Shown piece by piece: positions 1 through 9,509 of a stretch of 64,000 nt of DNA (position 1 is the stretch's first letter; each line of letters opens with the position of its first letter). The DNA comes from Immundisolibacter sp049322795. GTDB taxonomy: Bacteria > Pseudomonadota > Gammaproteobacteria > Immundisolibacterales > Immundisolibacteraceae. The stretch covers positions 124,001 to 188,000 of the forward strand of contig JBMOQH010000014.1 in NCBI GenBank assembly GCA_049322795.1, written 5' to 3'. The notes beneath the pieces were generated by a model. The model saw only the letters and a list, made by a program, of their open reading frames with translations. It ran no database searches and was not told the DNA's origin. The position numbers were made by a program, and so were the translations under genes.

Positions 1-33
1 ACATATCCCCCTGCATCTGCTGAGACACACCAA

Positions 34-58
34 AGGCGCCCTCACTCCCGAGGGCGTC
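34..58 (-). terminator. Hairpin downstream of the first DUF1329 gene
   Basis: Nine-base-pair inverted repeat at 35-43 and 50-58 (one G-T pair) with a six-base loop, about 75 bases past the stop codon of the minus-strand gene ending at 135. On the minus strand it is followed by a short TTT run only, so it is a weak candidate for a rho-independent terminator. The rest of 1-134 shows no gene. Confidence 0.4.
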
Positions 59-134
59 GTGCAAATGATCCCTGGCCGCACCACCGACGCGGCCTGGCAG
101 AGTCGGCGCTCGCCAGGCCGCGCGAATCCTCATA

Positions 135-1586
135 TCAGCGCACGCCGTACTTTCGAAGACCGGCCGGCGTCATCAGGTCCGAGTCCGGCTTGCCGGAAGG
201 CGAGAAATCCGGCGGGAAGGTGCCCAGCTTTGCGCCGTGATTGAAGTAGCCATTGACGCCGGCGTGGCGACCGGAGATCAGATCCGAGTGGTCGTCCCCC
301 CACCAGTGCACCATCGGCACGTTGTAGTAGTTCAGCAGATAGGATTCCGACACGCGCCACAGGTTGCCCTGAGCGTCGTACATGTCCGCAAGCGCGGCCG
401 CCCAGCTGTCCTCGTCCACGTACACCAGGCGGTGCGGGCCGAGGTGCCGGAAACCGGCCTTCAGCTTGCCCTCAATCACCCAAACACGATGCAGCTCCCA
501 GCGCTTGAGGTCGGAGTTGACGTGTCCCTTGCGCACAATGTCCTTGAAGGTGTACTGCGGGTCCGCCAGCTTGTAGCTGTTGTAGGGGATGTACATCTCC
601 TTGCGGACCGGCGGCGACCAGTCGTACCACTCCTCCCCGCCGGTCTGGGCGAACAGGTTGCGCGCGTCCGCCGTACGGAGGCCGTCGGAGCCGGTGCCGG
701 GGCTGTCGTAGAAGCCGATCTCCGGCGCCTTGCGCACCCGGCGCTGTCCGGGCACGTACAGATACGCGTCGAAGTCCACCGAGTGAAAGTAATTGCAGCC
801 GCTGAACATGGTGCCGGCGGTGCGCGGTGGAGCCAGGTCTTCCTGCGAGAAGCACCAGGCGGCACCGCCGTTGCGGTCGAACATCTCGCCTTTGGGGCGC
901 TCATCACCCTCCAGATAGAGGGGCATCAACCACCGTTCACGTTTGACATGCTCGGCGTAGGTGCCGTCGGGGAAGGCGTTGAAGCCGTAGGCGGTGGACG
1001 TGAACCACTTGCCGAAGTAGTAGAAGGTGTGGTTCCACATGGCCTCGCCGCCATCCTTGGGGATGGGGAAGAACACGCCCGGCCGGTAGGTCTCCCGTGG
1101 CACGCAGCGCTGCGCGGTGTTCGGGCCACCCAGCGGCGGGTCGCACCAGTCGGTGTTGGTGGCGTTCCAGAGGGAGTTTTCGTACAGCCACTGCGGGTAG
1201 GAGGCGCTGCGCCGGCTCGGGTACACGTTCAGCTTGAAGGTGTCCGGGTATTTCTTCAGCAGCGCGACGGTGCCTGCCGACAGCTTGTCTTCGTATTGTT
1301 GGTAGTTCTGCGCAGTGATGGTGAGCTGAACCTGATCATCCTTGTACGGATCGACATACCACTTGCCCTCCTCGTAGCCGGCCGGAGGCGCCTTGATGCC
1401 GCCTTCCCAGGCGGGAATGCTGCCGTCGGCGTTGCCGGCGCGGATGGCGCCGACGGGGGTCAGCTCGGTGCCCTCGAGCCCCAGCTTGGCCGCTTCATCG
1501 GCAGACACCTTGGCTGCCGCCTGACCGCTCGCCAGGGCGGCGGCCGCCGCCATGAGCAGGATGCTAGACAACGGTCGTGCTTTCAT
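135..1586 (-). CDS. DUF1329 family periplasmic protein, copy 1
   Basis: The protein has 483 residues when started at the ATG at 1586, which is preceded by GAGGT and followed by a signal peptide (hydrophobic stretch SSILLMAAAAALASGQ, cleavage near AAA-KVS). It matches the DUF1329 family, which has a LolA/LolB-like fold and is thought to act in the periplasm. Family blocks visible here include GAIRAGNADGSIPAWEGG near the mature N terminus, YVPGQRRVRKAPE in the middle and YVDEDSW near the C terminus. It is a close paralogue of the next gene upstream (1672-3114), lies 85 bp from it, and sits in the same cluster as a DUF1302 barrel. DUF1302 and DUF1329 genes often occur together, commonly with RND-type exporters in aromatic, steroid or hydrocarbon degraders; the substrate is unknown. 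Confidence 0.88.
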   Translation of the reverse strand: MKARPLSSILLMAAAAALASGQAAAKVSADEAAKLGLEGTELTPVGAIRAGNADGSIPAWEGGIKAPPAGYEEGKWYVDPYKDDQVQLTITAQNYQQYEDKLSAGTVALLKKYPDTFKLNVYPSRRSASYPQWLYENSLWNATNTDWCDPPLGGPNTAQRCVPRETYRPGVFFPIPKDGGEAMWNHTFYYFGKWFTSTAYGFNAFPDGTYAEHVKRERWLMPLYLEGDERPKGEMFDRNGGAAWCFSQEDLAPPRTAGTMFSGCNYFHSVDFDAYLYVPGQRRVRKAPEIGFYDSPGTGSDGLRTADARNLFAQTGGEEWYDWSPPVRKEMYIPYNSYKLADPQYTFKDIVRKGHVNSDLKRWELHRVWVIEGKLKAGFRHLGPHRLVYVDEDSWAAALADMYDAQGNLWRVSESYLLNYYNVPMVHWWGDDHSDLISGRHAGVNGYFNHGAKLGTFPPDFSPSGKPDSDLMTPAGLRKYGVR

Positions 1587-1671
1587 CGCCTTGTACCTCG
1601 TCGGTTTTTCAGTCGTTGCAATCAGCACCGGCTTGCAAGCGGCCGGCATCGCGCCGCGATGCCGGCGCTCA

Positions 1672-3114
1672 TCAACGCATGCCATATTTGCGAAGACCCG
1701 CCGGAGTCTGAACGTCCGGGTCTGGCATCACGTGGAAATTCATCAGGTTCGCGGGATTGCCGCTGATGTTTGGCCAGCCGGCGTTGGATGCATGGCGGCC
1801 ATTGATCACGTCGGCGTGGTCGTCCGCAAACTGATGCACGGTGGGCACGTCGTAATAATTGATCAGATACCCCTCGGAAACGCGCCACAGGTTGTCCCGT
1901 GCGTCGTACAGGTCCTGCGCCACGCCGGCCCAGCTGTCCTCGTCGACGTAAGTGACGCGGTGCGGCGACAGGTGCCGGTAACCGGGTTTGAGCTTGCCCT
2001 CGATCTCCCAGACGCGGTGCAGCTCATACCGGATGATGTCGGTGTTGACATGCCCGGGGCGTACCACGTCCTTCATCGTGATGCCCGGCTGGGCCATCTT
2101 GTAGCTGTTGTAGGGCACGTACATTTCGCGACGCTTGGCGGTCCACACGTACCACTCCTCGTTGCCGGTCATGGCACCCATGTTCTTGGAATCGGCCGTA
2201 CGCAAACCGTCGGAGTTCGAGCTCGGGCTGTCGTAGAAGCCGATCTCGGGCGCCTTGCGCACCCGCCGTTGGCCGGGCACGTACAAATAGGCGTCGAAGT
2301 CGGTCGTCTCGAAGTAATTGCAGCCACCGAAAATGCTGCCGGCGTTGCGCGGTGGGGCCAGCGTCTCCTGCGAGAAGCACCACGCCGCGCCGCCAAGACG
2401 ACTGAAGACATCACCTTTCGGCACTTCGTCCAGGTTCATGGACGAGGGAATGATCCACCGTTCGGTGGTCGCAAATTCCGCATAGCTGCCATCGGCGAAG
2501 GCGTTGAAGCCGTAATGGGTCACGGTGTAGTACTTGCCGAACCAGTAGAACGTATGGTTCCACATGGCCTCACCGCCGGTTTTCGGGATCGGGAAGAAAA
2601 TGCCTGGCCGGTACACATCGCGCCTGACGCATCGCTCCTCGCGGTCCTTGCCCAGCGAAGGGGTGCAGAACTCGGTATTGGTGGCGTTCCAGATGCTGTT
2701 CTCGTAGACCTCCTTCGGATAGGACGCGCTGCGCCGGGTCGGATACACGTTCAGCTTGTAGCTGTCCGGGTATTTTTTCAGCATCGCGATCTGGCCGATC
2801 GAAAGCTTGTCCTTGTACTGCTCGTGGTTCTGGGCGGTGATGGTGAACAGCACCGCGTCATCGGCGTACGGGTCGACGTACCAACCGCCCTGGGTATAAC
2901 CGGCCGGCGGTGTCTTGATACCGCCCTCCCAGGCGGGGATGCTGCCGTCGGCATTGCCGGCGCGGATCGCGCCGAGCGGTGTGAGCTCGGTGCCCTCGAT
3001 GCCGAGCCGGGCCGCTTCTTCCTCAGACACCTTGGCCGCCGCTGAAAGCGACACAGCCCCAACGAGCGCGGCGAACGCGACGCGCGCCACGCGGTTCGAC
3101 ATTTCCACTTGCAT
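1672..3114 (-). CDS. DUF1329 family periplasmic protein, copy 2
   Basis: A 480-residue second DUF1329 protein with a signal peptide (VARVAFAALVGAVSLSAAA, mature start near KVSEEEAAR). It aligns with copy 1 along the whole length and shares long identical blocks such as YVPGQRRVRKAPEIGFYDSP, FFPIPK, GGEAMWNHTFY and YVDEDSW. The two are therefore a tandem duplication that has had time to diverge. The start could be the ATG at 3114 or the one at 3102 (MSNRVAR); AAGGGG lies almost against the first and about 13 bases from the second, so neither is clearly better. Its upstream region runs into an assembly gap at 3157-3166, so its promoter and its link to the DUF1302 gene cannot be read. Confidence 0.85.
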   Translation of the reverse strand: MQVEMSNRVARVAFAALVGAVSLSAAAKVSEEEAARLGIEGTELTPLGAIRAGNADGSIPAWEGGIKTPPAGYTQGGWYVDPYADDAVLFTITAQNHEQYKDKLSIGQIAMLKKYPDSYKLNVYPTRRSASYPKEVYENSIWNATNTEFCTPSLGKDREERCVRRDVYRPGIFFPIPKTGGEAMWNHTFYWFGKYYTVTHYGFNAFADGSYAEFATTERWIIPSSMNLDEVPKGDVFSRLGGAAWCFSQETLAPPRNAGSIFGGCNYFETTDFDAYLYVPGQRRVRKAPEIGFYDSPSSNSDGLRTADSKNMGAMTGNEEWYVWTAKRREMYVPYNSYKMAQPGITMKDVVRPGHVNTDIIRYELHRVWEIEGKLKPGYRHLSPHRVTYVDEDSWAGVAQDLYDARDNLWRVSEGYLINYYDVPTVHQFADDHADVINGRHASNAGWPNISGNPANLMNFHVMPDPDVQTPAGLRKYGMR

Positions 3115-3156
3115 ACCCCTTGCTTGAAAAGAGCCGGGTCGGCCGCCCCCGCGGCC

Positions 3157-3201
3157 NNNNNNNNNNAAGCGCCGCGGCCCCCCCCCCCCCCCCCCCCCCC
3201 C
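3157..3201. other. Assembly gap (10 N) next to a 24-nt poly-C run
   Basis: Ten N bases at 3157-3166 are followed by a short GC-rich stretch and an uninterrupted run of 24 C at 3178-3201. A homopolymer of this length beside a fixed-size N block is more likely a sequencing or scaffolding artefact (poly-G reads, contig-end join) than biology. The true distance between the DUF1329 and DUF1302 genes is unknown. Confidence 0.9.
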
Positions 3202-3221
3202 GGCGCATCATCAACCCAGCC

Positions 3222-5003
3222 TCAGAACGTGTAGCTCACGTCCAGCGACAGGAAATCGCGATCCGTGTTGTTGACGGGCCGGCTGCGGTTGGGCCGCCAC
3301 TGGTCGTTGTCGCCATCGAAGATGAAGGTCTGGTTGATGCCGACCCTCCAGCGCAGCGCGTAGTCGAAATTGACGCCGATGGACGCCTGTTTGCGACCAC
3401 CGATGAACAGCGTTCCACCACCGAACTCCGGCGACACGCCCTCCACGTCCCAGCGGAAGGCGGTGTTGAAGTCCATGTTGATGCGGTTGAACAGGATGTT
3501 GTTGTAGGTGAGTGTCGAGCGCGCCTGAAAGCCCCAGAAATGGCCCGTGATATCGTCAAACCGCACGAAGCCATCCTTGGGAATGAGCGCCGTCGGGGTC
3601 CTTTCGTGACCGTTCAGGTCGAGACCCGGCATGTCCTCCGCCCATCCGAACGCGACCTCGCCGATGGTGTTCCACTGGTCGGCACCCAGCAGCATTGGCA
3701 TCGGCCCCCATAGCCGCTGGGTGGTCAACTGGATCTGGTGCCGCTTGTACCGCTCAAAACCGACGTACTTGGACCCCGGGGCGAAGACGGTACCGCTCAA
3801 GTCGGCTCCGGTCGCCGCCACCACCAGAAAATCGGTGCCCTGGATGGGCGCGTTGCGACGATAGCTGTACTCGCCACCCACCGCCCAAGGCCCAAGCGTG
3901 GTGTTGAAGCTGAAGCCGTAACGCTCGACATCCTTGGCGTAGTCGACGAAGAACGTTCCCGGCTGCGGCAGCCCACCCACCGTGGCCCCCGCCCGCGAGG
4001 ACAGCTGCGGGTTGTGGTCGTGCAGGTTCTGGTAGTAGAGACCGAAGTCGAAGCCGTTGCCAAGATTCGGCGCGTAGTAACGCAGTGCCACGCCGTACTG
4101 GCCGCCATAGGAGGGAATGTCGTCCCCGGAACGGGTCACCGGAATCGGGCCCAGCGCCAGATGACAGGTGCCGCCGTCCGGCGCGCGGCAGATGGGGAAC
4201 GGTCCGAGCGGACCCGCGGGGTCCACCATGGCGTTTGCGAAGCCGGCCCCGTCGGTAATCGCATCCTGTGTGCCGAAGAAGCCGCCGTAGGGATCGACCT
4301 TCAGCTCGTCGTAGCCGAACAGCACGAAAGTTTCCAGCGACAGCGCGTTAGTCATCTGCCAGCTGAAGTAGGCCGCCGGCGTGCCGACCAAGGCGTCCTT
4401 CAGCTCCACGCCAGGTTGGCGCAGCTTGGTGATATCCACCGTGTTGATGTCGTTCAGCGATCCGCCGATGAAGGTGTTCTCGCCCCAAGAGATCACCTGC
4501 TTGCCGAGGCGGACGGTGAACTGATCGCTGGCGCCCAGGCGCGTCAGAAAGTAGGCGTCGGTGATGTCACCGTGCATGATGGCGCGATTCTCGGAAGCAT
4601 CCGGGATGCTGTCCTTTTCGCTCGCCATGGCGAAGTCATAAAAGTAATTGCCACGCAGGAAGGCACTCCACCGGCCGCCGTTGAGCTGCAGGTCGTGCGA
4701 TGCCTTGACCACGTTCGAGAAGATGTCCCACTTCTTGTTGAAGAGGGTGCGGTTGCCGTACTGGTTGTTGCCAAGTTCAGCAGCCGCCGAGCCGCCCGGC
4801 CAAACCTGCGACAGGTCGCGATCGTATTTTTCGGTCCGCAGCTGTATGCCGTAGCCCAGCGTGGTGTCGAACGAACCCTCGACGGCACCGTCGAACAGCT
4901 GGAACGCGGCCGCGTTGGCGCCGCCCGATGCAGCCAAGGCCGCGGCGGCAAGCCAGTAACGGCTCACGCGAACCCGAGGCGCAGCGTTATTGCGTGGTTT
5001 CAT
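3222..5003 (-). CDS. DUF1302 family outer-membrane beta-barrel protein
   Basis: The protein has 593 residues when started at the ATG at 5003, which has a strong GGAGGGG ribosome site. A signal peptide follows (SRYWLAAAALAASGGANAAA). The mature part is rich in alternating polar and aromatic strands and ends in LDVSYTF, the terminal phenylalanine being typical of outer-membrane barrels recognised by the BAM complex. The domain is DUF1302, about 550-650 residues in known members. It is the likely first gene of a cluster with the two DUF1329 proteins downstream. In relatives these pairs sit near RND-family exporters and degradation genes, so a role in passage of hydrophobic compounds across the outer membrane is plausible but unproven; no RND gene is in this window. 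Confidence 0.87.
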   Translation of the reverse strand: MKPRNNAAPRVRVSRYWLAAAALAASGGANAAAFQLFDGAVEGSFDTTLGYGIQLRTEKYDRDLSQVWPGGSAAAELGNNQYGNRTLFNKKWDIFSNVVKASHDLQLNGGRWSAFLRGNYFYDFAMASEKDSIPDASENRAIMHGDITDAYFLTRLGASDQFTVRLGKQVISWGENTFIGGSLNDINTVDITKLRQPGVELKDALVGTPAAYFSWQMTNALSLETFVLFGYDELKVDPYGGFFGTQDAITDGAGFANAMVDPAGPLGPFPICRAPDGGTCHLALGPIPVTRSGDDIPSYGGQYGVALRYYAPNLGNGFDFGLYYQNLHDHNPQLSSRAGATVGGLPQPGTFFVDYAKDVERYGFSFNTTLGPWAVGGEYSYRRNAPIQGTDFLVVAATGADLSGTVFAPGSKYVGFERYKRHQIQLTTQRLWGPMPMLLGADQWNTIGEVAFGWAEDMPGLDLNGHERTPTALIPKDGFVRFDDITGHFWGFQARSTLTYNNILFNRINMDFNTAFRWDVEGVSPEFGGGTLFIGGRKQASIGVNFDYALRWRVGINQTFIFDGDNDQWRPNRSRPVNNTDRDFLSLDVSYTF

Positions 5004-5400
5004 AATCCCCTCCCGGTTGACTCCCAACATGCCGACCAGCCGCCACGAGGCGCACCAGTCAATACACGGTCGGAACACGGAGGGGTGTTCAGTCAGCTTG
5101 CAGACAGCGTAGGCGTGCTGCCCTCGCCGACGGGCGCGACGGCACCCCGGGACGGGATGCAATCCGCGCGATCCTTGCCGGGCACCCTTTCCCGACAACA
5201 ATCCCCCTCTTTGCTCCTCGCCGCGCCCGCAGCAGGCCGTCCAGGCCGCCGTTGGGTACGGTGCGGCGGGCAACCTAACACTCGATAAGTTGGGATGTCA
5301 ACAAGTTGGAATCGTTACCTGCGGTGTGCGTACGACGCGTCCGATTACGCCGCGGCGATAATGCGCGCCTGCCCGAGATTCCCGCACCGGACCGCACGCC
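5004..5400. other. Divergent intergenic region between DUF1302 gene and kdsD
   Basis: This 397-bp stretch has no convincing gene. It must carry the promoters of the two divergent units. The only structure seen is a pair of direct repeats AAGTTGGGAT / AAGTTGGAAT at 5287-5296 and 5303-5312, sixteen bases apart, a spacing that could suit a regulator binding side by side; this is speculative. A GATAAT hexamer at 5355-5360 could be a -10 box for kdsD but has no good -35. Confidence 0.5.
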
Positions 5401-6408
5401 ATGCACCTCGACGATGCCTCACGCCTCGAACCCCTGGTCGATCCCACCACGCTGCTGCAGCTCGCGCGGGACGTGCTCGACACCGAGGCCGACGCGATCC
5501 GCCAGCTGGCACCGCGCCTGGGCGAACCGTTCGTCGCCGCGTGCCGGCTGCTGCTCGGCTGCCGCGGACGGGTGGTGGTGCTCGGCATGGGCAAGTCGGG
5601 CCACATCGGCGGCAAGATCGCCGCCACCCTGGCCAGCACCGGCACGCCGGCGTTTTTCGTGCATCCCGGCGAAGCCAGCCACGGCGATCTCGGCATGATC
5701 ACGCCGCATGACGTGGTGCTGGCGCTGTCGAACTCGGGCGAAACCGGCGAGATTCTGCTCATACTGCCGATGATCCGTCGGCTTGGCGTGCGCCTGATCG
5801 CCATCACCGGCGGCAGCGGTTCCACTTTGGCGCGCGAGGCGGATGTGAACCTCGACGCCAGCGTCGAGCGCGAGGCCTGCCCGCTCGGCCTCGCGCCCAC
5901 TGCCAGCACCACCGCCACGCTGGCACTCGGCGACGCGCTGGCGGTGGCGCTGCTGCACACACGCGGATTCTCGCGCGACGATTTCTCGCGCAGCCACCCG
6001 GGCGGCAAGCTTGGCCGCCGCCTGCTGCTGCACGTGGCGGACGTGATGGTCAAGGGCGAGCGCATGCCGACCGTGCCGCTGAGCGCCAGCCTCACCGACG
6101 CGCTGCTCGAGATCAGCCGCAAGGGTCTTGGCATGACGGCCGTGGTGGACGACGACGGCCGCGCCGTCGGCATCTTCACCGACGGCGACCTGCGCCGGGT
6201 GCTGGCCCGGGTGGACAGCGTGCGCGCGGTGGCGATCGCCGACGTGATGACGCCCGGCGGCGTGCGCATCCGGCCCGATGTGCTGGCCGCCGAGGCCGCG
6301 CAACTCATGGAGCAACGGCGCATCAACGCGCTGCTGGTGGAGGACGCGGACGGCCGGCTGGCCGGCGCGCTCAATATGCACACCTTGCTGGACGCGGGCG
6401 TCATCTGA
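5401..6408 (+). CDS. kdsD: Arabinose-5-phosphate isomerase (KpsF/GutQ family)
   Basis: The enzyme interconverts ribulose 5-phosphate and arabinose 5-phosphate, the first committed step to Kdo for lipopolysaccharide. The 335-residue protein has an N-terminal SIS domain with GMGKSG (62-67), HGDLG (94-98) and SNSGET (110-115), then two CBS domains from about residue 215 to the end, the usual KdsD arrangement and length. kdsC follows 88 bp downstream, which supports the Kdo assignment over the GutQ paralogue. In many gammaproteobacteria lptC, lptA and lptB come next; here parC does. Confidence 0.95.
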   Translation: MHLDDASRLEPLVDPTTLLQLARDVLDTEADAIRQLAPRLGEPFVAACRLLLGCRGRVVVLGMGKSGHIGGKIAATLASTGTPAFFVHPGEASHGDLGMITPHDVVLALSNSGETGEILLILPMIRRLGVRLIAITGGSGSTLAREADVNLDASVEREACPLGLAPTASTTATLALGDALAVALLHTRGFSRDDFSRSHPGGKLGRRLLLHVADVMVKGERMPTVPLSASLTDALLEISRKGLGMTAVVDDDGRAVGIFTDGDLRRVLARVDSVRAVAIADVMTPGGVRIRPDVLAAEAAQLMEQRRINALLVEDADGRLAGALNMHTLLDAGVI

Positions 6409-6496
6409 AGCGCCCACCCGCGCGGCCGCCTTCCGGCCAAGCCGCCCGCCCCGGCTGCTTCTACAATGCCGACCCGACTGACGGACTGACAACGAC

Positions 6497-7003
6497 ATGG
6501 CAATCGATTCGGAGCTGCTGGCACTGGCGGCGCGCGTGGACGTGGTGGTGTTCGACGTGGACGGCGTGCTCACCGATGGGCGCCTGTACCTTGGTGATGA
6601 CGGCACGGAATTCAAGGCGTTTCACGTGCGCGATGGGCACGGCTTCAAGCTGCTGCGGGAGGCCGGCGTGAAGACCGCCGCGCTCAGCGGCAGGCGATCG
6701 TCCGCCGTGACGCGGCGCCTGGAGGAACTTCAGGTCGACCTGCATCGCCAGGGATGCCAGCACAAGGACCAGGATTTCGCCGACCTGCTGCGGCACTTCG
6801 CCGTCGACGGCACCCAGGCCGCGTATCTCGGCGACGACGTCATCGACCTGCCGGCCATGCGCATGGCCGGCTTGCCGGTGGCGGTCGCCGACGCCCACCC
6901 GACGGTCCGGGCGGCGGCTCGCTGGACCACGTCGCTGGCCGGCGGGCGCGGCGCGGCGCGCGAGTTGTGCGACCTCATCGTCGACGCGCGCGCCAAACGC
7001 TGA
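6497..7003 (+). CDS. kdsC: 3-deoxy-D-manno-octulosonate 8-phosphate phosphatase
   Basis: This HAD-superfamily phosphatase removes phosphate from Kdo 8-phosphate, the last step before CMP-Kdo synthesis. The 168-residue protein carries the HAD motif I DVDGVLTDG with the nucleophile Asp20 and the acid/base Asp22, a motif II region (AALSGRRSSAV) and a C-terminal motif GDDVIDLPAM for magnesium. It is a short C0-type HAD without cap, as usual for KdsC. It lies directly behind kdsD, its pathway neighbour. The ribosome site is weak. Confidence 0.94.
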   Translation: MAIDSELLALAARVDVVVFDVDGVLTDGRLYLGDDGTEFKAFHVRDGHGFKLLREAGVKTAALSGRRSSAVTRRLEELQVDLHRQGCQHKDQDFADLLRHFAVDGTQAAYLGDDVIDLPAMRMAGLPVAVADAHPTVRAAARWTTSLAGGRGAARELCDLIVDARAKR

Positions 7004-7124
7004 CACCGCTGCCGGCGACCGTGCCGCGGCCAGCATCGCGGCGCCGGACGTGACGTCTGCTGGCGTCGCCATTGCGCCGGGCGCCGGTTTCGCCCTCCCC
7101 TGAACCCTGCCGAGCCCCACCCGC

Positions 7125-9362
7125 ATGAGCCTCGACGACACCCTCGAACGCCTGCCGCTGAAGACCTTCACCGAGAAGGCGTACCTCGACTACGCGATGT
7201 ACGTCATCCTCGACCGCGCCCTGCCGCACCTGGCGGACGGCCTGAAACCCGTGCAGCGGCGCATCGTCTACGCCATGTCGGAGCTGGGGCTGGCGGCCGG
7301 CAACAAGCCGAAGAAATCCGCTCGCACGGTAGGCGACGTGATCGGCAAGTTCCACCCGCACGGCGACAGCGCCTGTTACGAAGCCATGGTGCTGATGGCG
7401 CAGGATTTCTCCTACCGCTACCCGCTGATCGAAGGCCAGGGCAACTGGGGCAGCGCCGACGACCCCAAATCCTTTGCCGCCATGCGCTACACCGAGGCGC
7501 GCCTGTCGCGCTTCGCGCAGCTGCTGCTGGCCGAGCTTGGCCAGGGCACGGTCGATTTCACGCCCAACTTCGACGGCACCCTGGAGGAGCCCTGCCTGCT
7601 GCCGGCGCGCCTGCCGAACATTCTGCTGAATGGCGGCCACGGCATCGCCGTCGGCATGGCCACCGACATCCCGCCGCACAACCTGCGCGAGGTGGCGGCC
7701 GCCACGCTGGCGCTGCTGGACGACCCGGAGACGGACCTCGAGGCCCTGTGCCGGCTGCTGCCGGCGCCGGACTTCCCGACCGGCTGCGACATCGTCACCC
7801 CGCGCGCCGAGCTGCTGGAGCTGTACCGCAGCGGCAACGGCAGCGTGCGGGCGCGCGCGCGCTACGAGCTCGACGAGGGCGACATCGTCATCACCACCCT
7901 GCCGTACCAGGTGTCGGGCGCGCGCGTGCTGGAGCAGATCGCCGCCCAGATGCAGGCCAAGAAGCTGCCGTGGCTGGAGGATCTGCGCGACGAATCGGAC
8001 CACGAAAACCCGACCCGCCTGGTGCTGGTGCCGCGCAGCAAGCGCATCGACGTCGAGGCCCTGATGGGCCACCTGTTCGCCACCACCGAGCTCGAGAAAA
8101 GCTACCGGGTCAACATCAATTGCATCGGTCTCGACGGCAGGCCGGGCGTGCGCGACCTGCGCGGCCTGCTGCTCGAATGGCTGGAGTTCCGCACCGTCAC
8201 GGTGCGCCGGCGCCTGCAGCATCGCCTCGACCGGGTGCTCGAACGCCTGCACATCCTGGACGGTCTGCTGATCGCGTTTCTCAACATCGACGAGGTGATC
8301 GCCATCATCCGCTTCGAGGACCGGCCGAAGCCCGTGCTCATGGAGCGCTTCGCCCTCAGCGACGCCCAGGCCGAGGCCATCCTCGAACTCAAGCTGCGGC
8401 ACCTGGCGCGGCTCGAGGAGACGCGCCTGCGCGGCGAGCACGACGAGCTGTCCGCAGAGCGTGAGCAGCTCGAAGCGACGCTGGGCTCGGACAAGCGCCT
8501 GCGCGAGCTGATCCGCGGCGAAATCGAGGCTGATGCCGAGAAGTACGGCGACCCCCGGCGCTGCCTGCTGGTCGAGCGTGGCGCCGCGCGGGCGCTGGCA
8601 GAGGCCGACCTCACGCCCAGCGAGCCGGTCACCGTGGTGCTGTCGGCGCACGGCTGGGTGCGCCTGGCCAAGGGCGGCGACGTCGATGCCGAGGCACTCG
8701 GTTATCGATCCGGAGACAAATTCCAAGCGTCGGCACGCGGCCGCAGCAATCAGCAGGCCGTGTTTCTGGACTCCACTGGCCGCGCCTACGCCCTGCCGGC
8801 GCACACACTGCCGTCGGCCCGCGGCCACGGCGAGCCGCTGACCGGACGCCTGACGCTCGAAGCCGGCGCGCGCATGCTGCACGTGCTGCTCGGTGAACCC
8901 GAACAGCGGCACGTGATTGCAAGCGACGCCGGCTACGGCTTCGTCACGCCGCTCGAATCGCTGATCTCCCGCCAGCGCGCGGGCAAGACCGTGCTCACAC
9001 TGCCGGATGGCGCCGTGCCCCTGCCCCCGCTGCAGCTGCCGTCCGACGACGGCCTCTTGCTGGCCTGCGTCAGCAGCGCCGGGCGCCTGCTGGTATTCCC
9101 CGCTGCCGAACTGCCGGAACTGCCGCGCGGCAAGGGCGTGAAGCTGATCGGCATCCCCGGCAAGCTGATCGCCAGCGGCGAGGAAAAACTCCAGTTCGTG
9201 CTGCCGCTGCCCGCCGGCGCGCCGCTCAGGGTGCTTGCCGGTGGTCGGCACCTGACGCTGCGCGGCACCGATCTGGAGGCCTATGCCGGGCACCGGGCGG
9301 ACCGCGGCAAGCCCTTGCCGCGCGGGTTTGCCCGGGTGCGCGGCCTGGAGATCGAAACCTGA
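7125..9362 (+). CDS. parC: DNA topoisomerase IV subunit A
   Basis: The 745-residue protein is ParC, which with ParE decatenates replicated chromosomes. The catalytic tyrosine is Tyr122 in AMRYTEARL. The quinolone-resistance region around 72-90 contains HPHGDSACYEAMV with Ser82 and Glu86, the wild-type residues equivalent to E. coli Ser80 and Glu84, so no classical resistance change is visible. The C-terminal domain (from about residue 490) keeps only weak beta-pinwheel repeats, as in ParC rather than GyrA. parE is not adjacent. GyrA was considered, but length and N-terminal sequence (TFTEKAYLDYAMYVI) fit ParC. Confidence 0.95.
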   Translation: MSLDDTLERLPLKTFTEKAYLDYAMYVILDRALPHLADGLKPVQRRIVYAMSELGLAAGNKPKKSARTVGDVIGKFHPHGDSACYEAMVLMAQDFSYRYPLIEGQGNWGSADDPKSFAAMRYTEARLSRFAQLLLAELGQGTVDFTPNFDGTLEEPCLLPARLPNILLNGGHGIAVGMATDIPPHNLREVAAATLALLDDPETDLEALCRLLPAPDFPTGCDIVTPRAELLELYRSGNGSVRARARYELDEGDIVITTLPYQVSGARVLEQIAAQMQAKKLPWLEDLRDESDHENPTRLVLVPRSKRIDVEALMGHLFATTELEKSYRVNINCIGLDGRPGVRDLRGLLLEWLEFRTVTVRRRLQHRLDRVLERLHILDGLLIAFLNIDEVIAIIRFEDRPKPVLMERFALSDAQAEAILELKLRHLARLEETRLRGEHDELSAEREQLEATLGSDKRLRELIRGEIEADAEKYGDPRRCLLVERGAARALAEADLTPSEPVTVVLSAHGWVRLAKGGDVDAEALGYRSGDKFQASARGRSNQQAVFLDSTGRAYALPAHTLPSARGHGEPLTGRLTLEAGARMLHVLLGEPEQRHVIASDAGYGFVTPLESLISRQRAGKTVLTLPDGAVPLPPLQLPSDDGLLLACVSSAGRLLVFPAAELPELPRGKGVKLIGIPGKLIASGEEKLQFVLPLPAGAPLRVLAGGRHLTLRGTDLEAYAGHRADRGKPLPRGFARVRGLEIET

Positions 9363-9509
9363 CCCGCGCCTGACCGCCGGGAATCCGCCGGCGGACGCCG
9401 AAATACGCTGGCGCTCGCCGAAAAAATGGCGATACTGTGCGCGCCGCGCCGGGTCAGGCGTGCGCCATGCCGACCAACCGGGTCGGGCCAACACCATCCA
9501 GGGAGAACG

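Noticed and set aside
237..3045. Plus-strand open frames opposite the two DUF1329 genes
   Set aside because: The DUF1329 proteins are real by signal peptide and mutual conservation; the opposite frames resemble each other only because the genes do.
7125..9362. Quinolone-resistance change in parC
   Set aside because: Ser82 and Glu86 are the sensitive-type residues.
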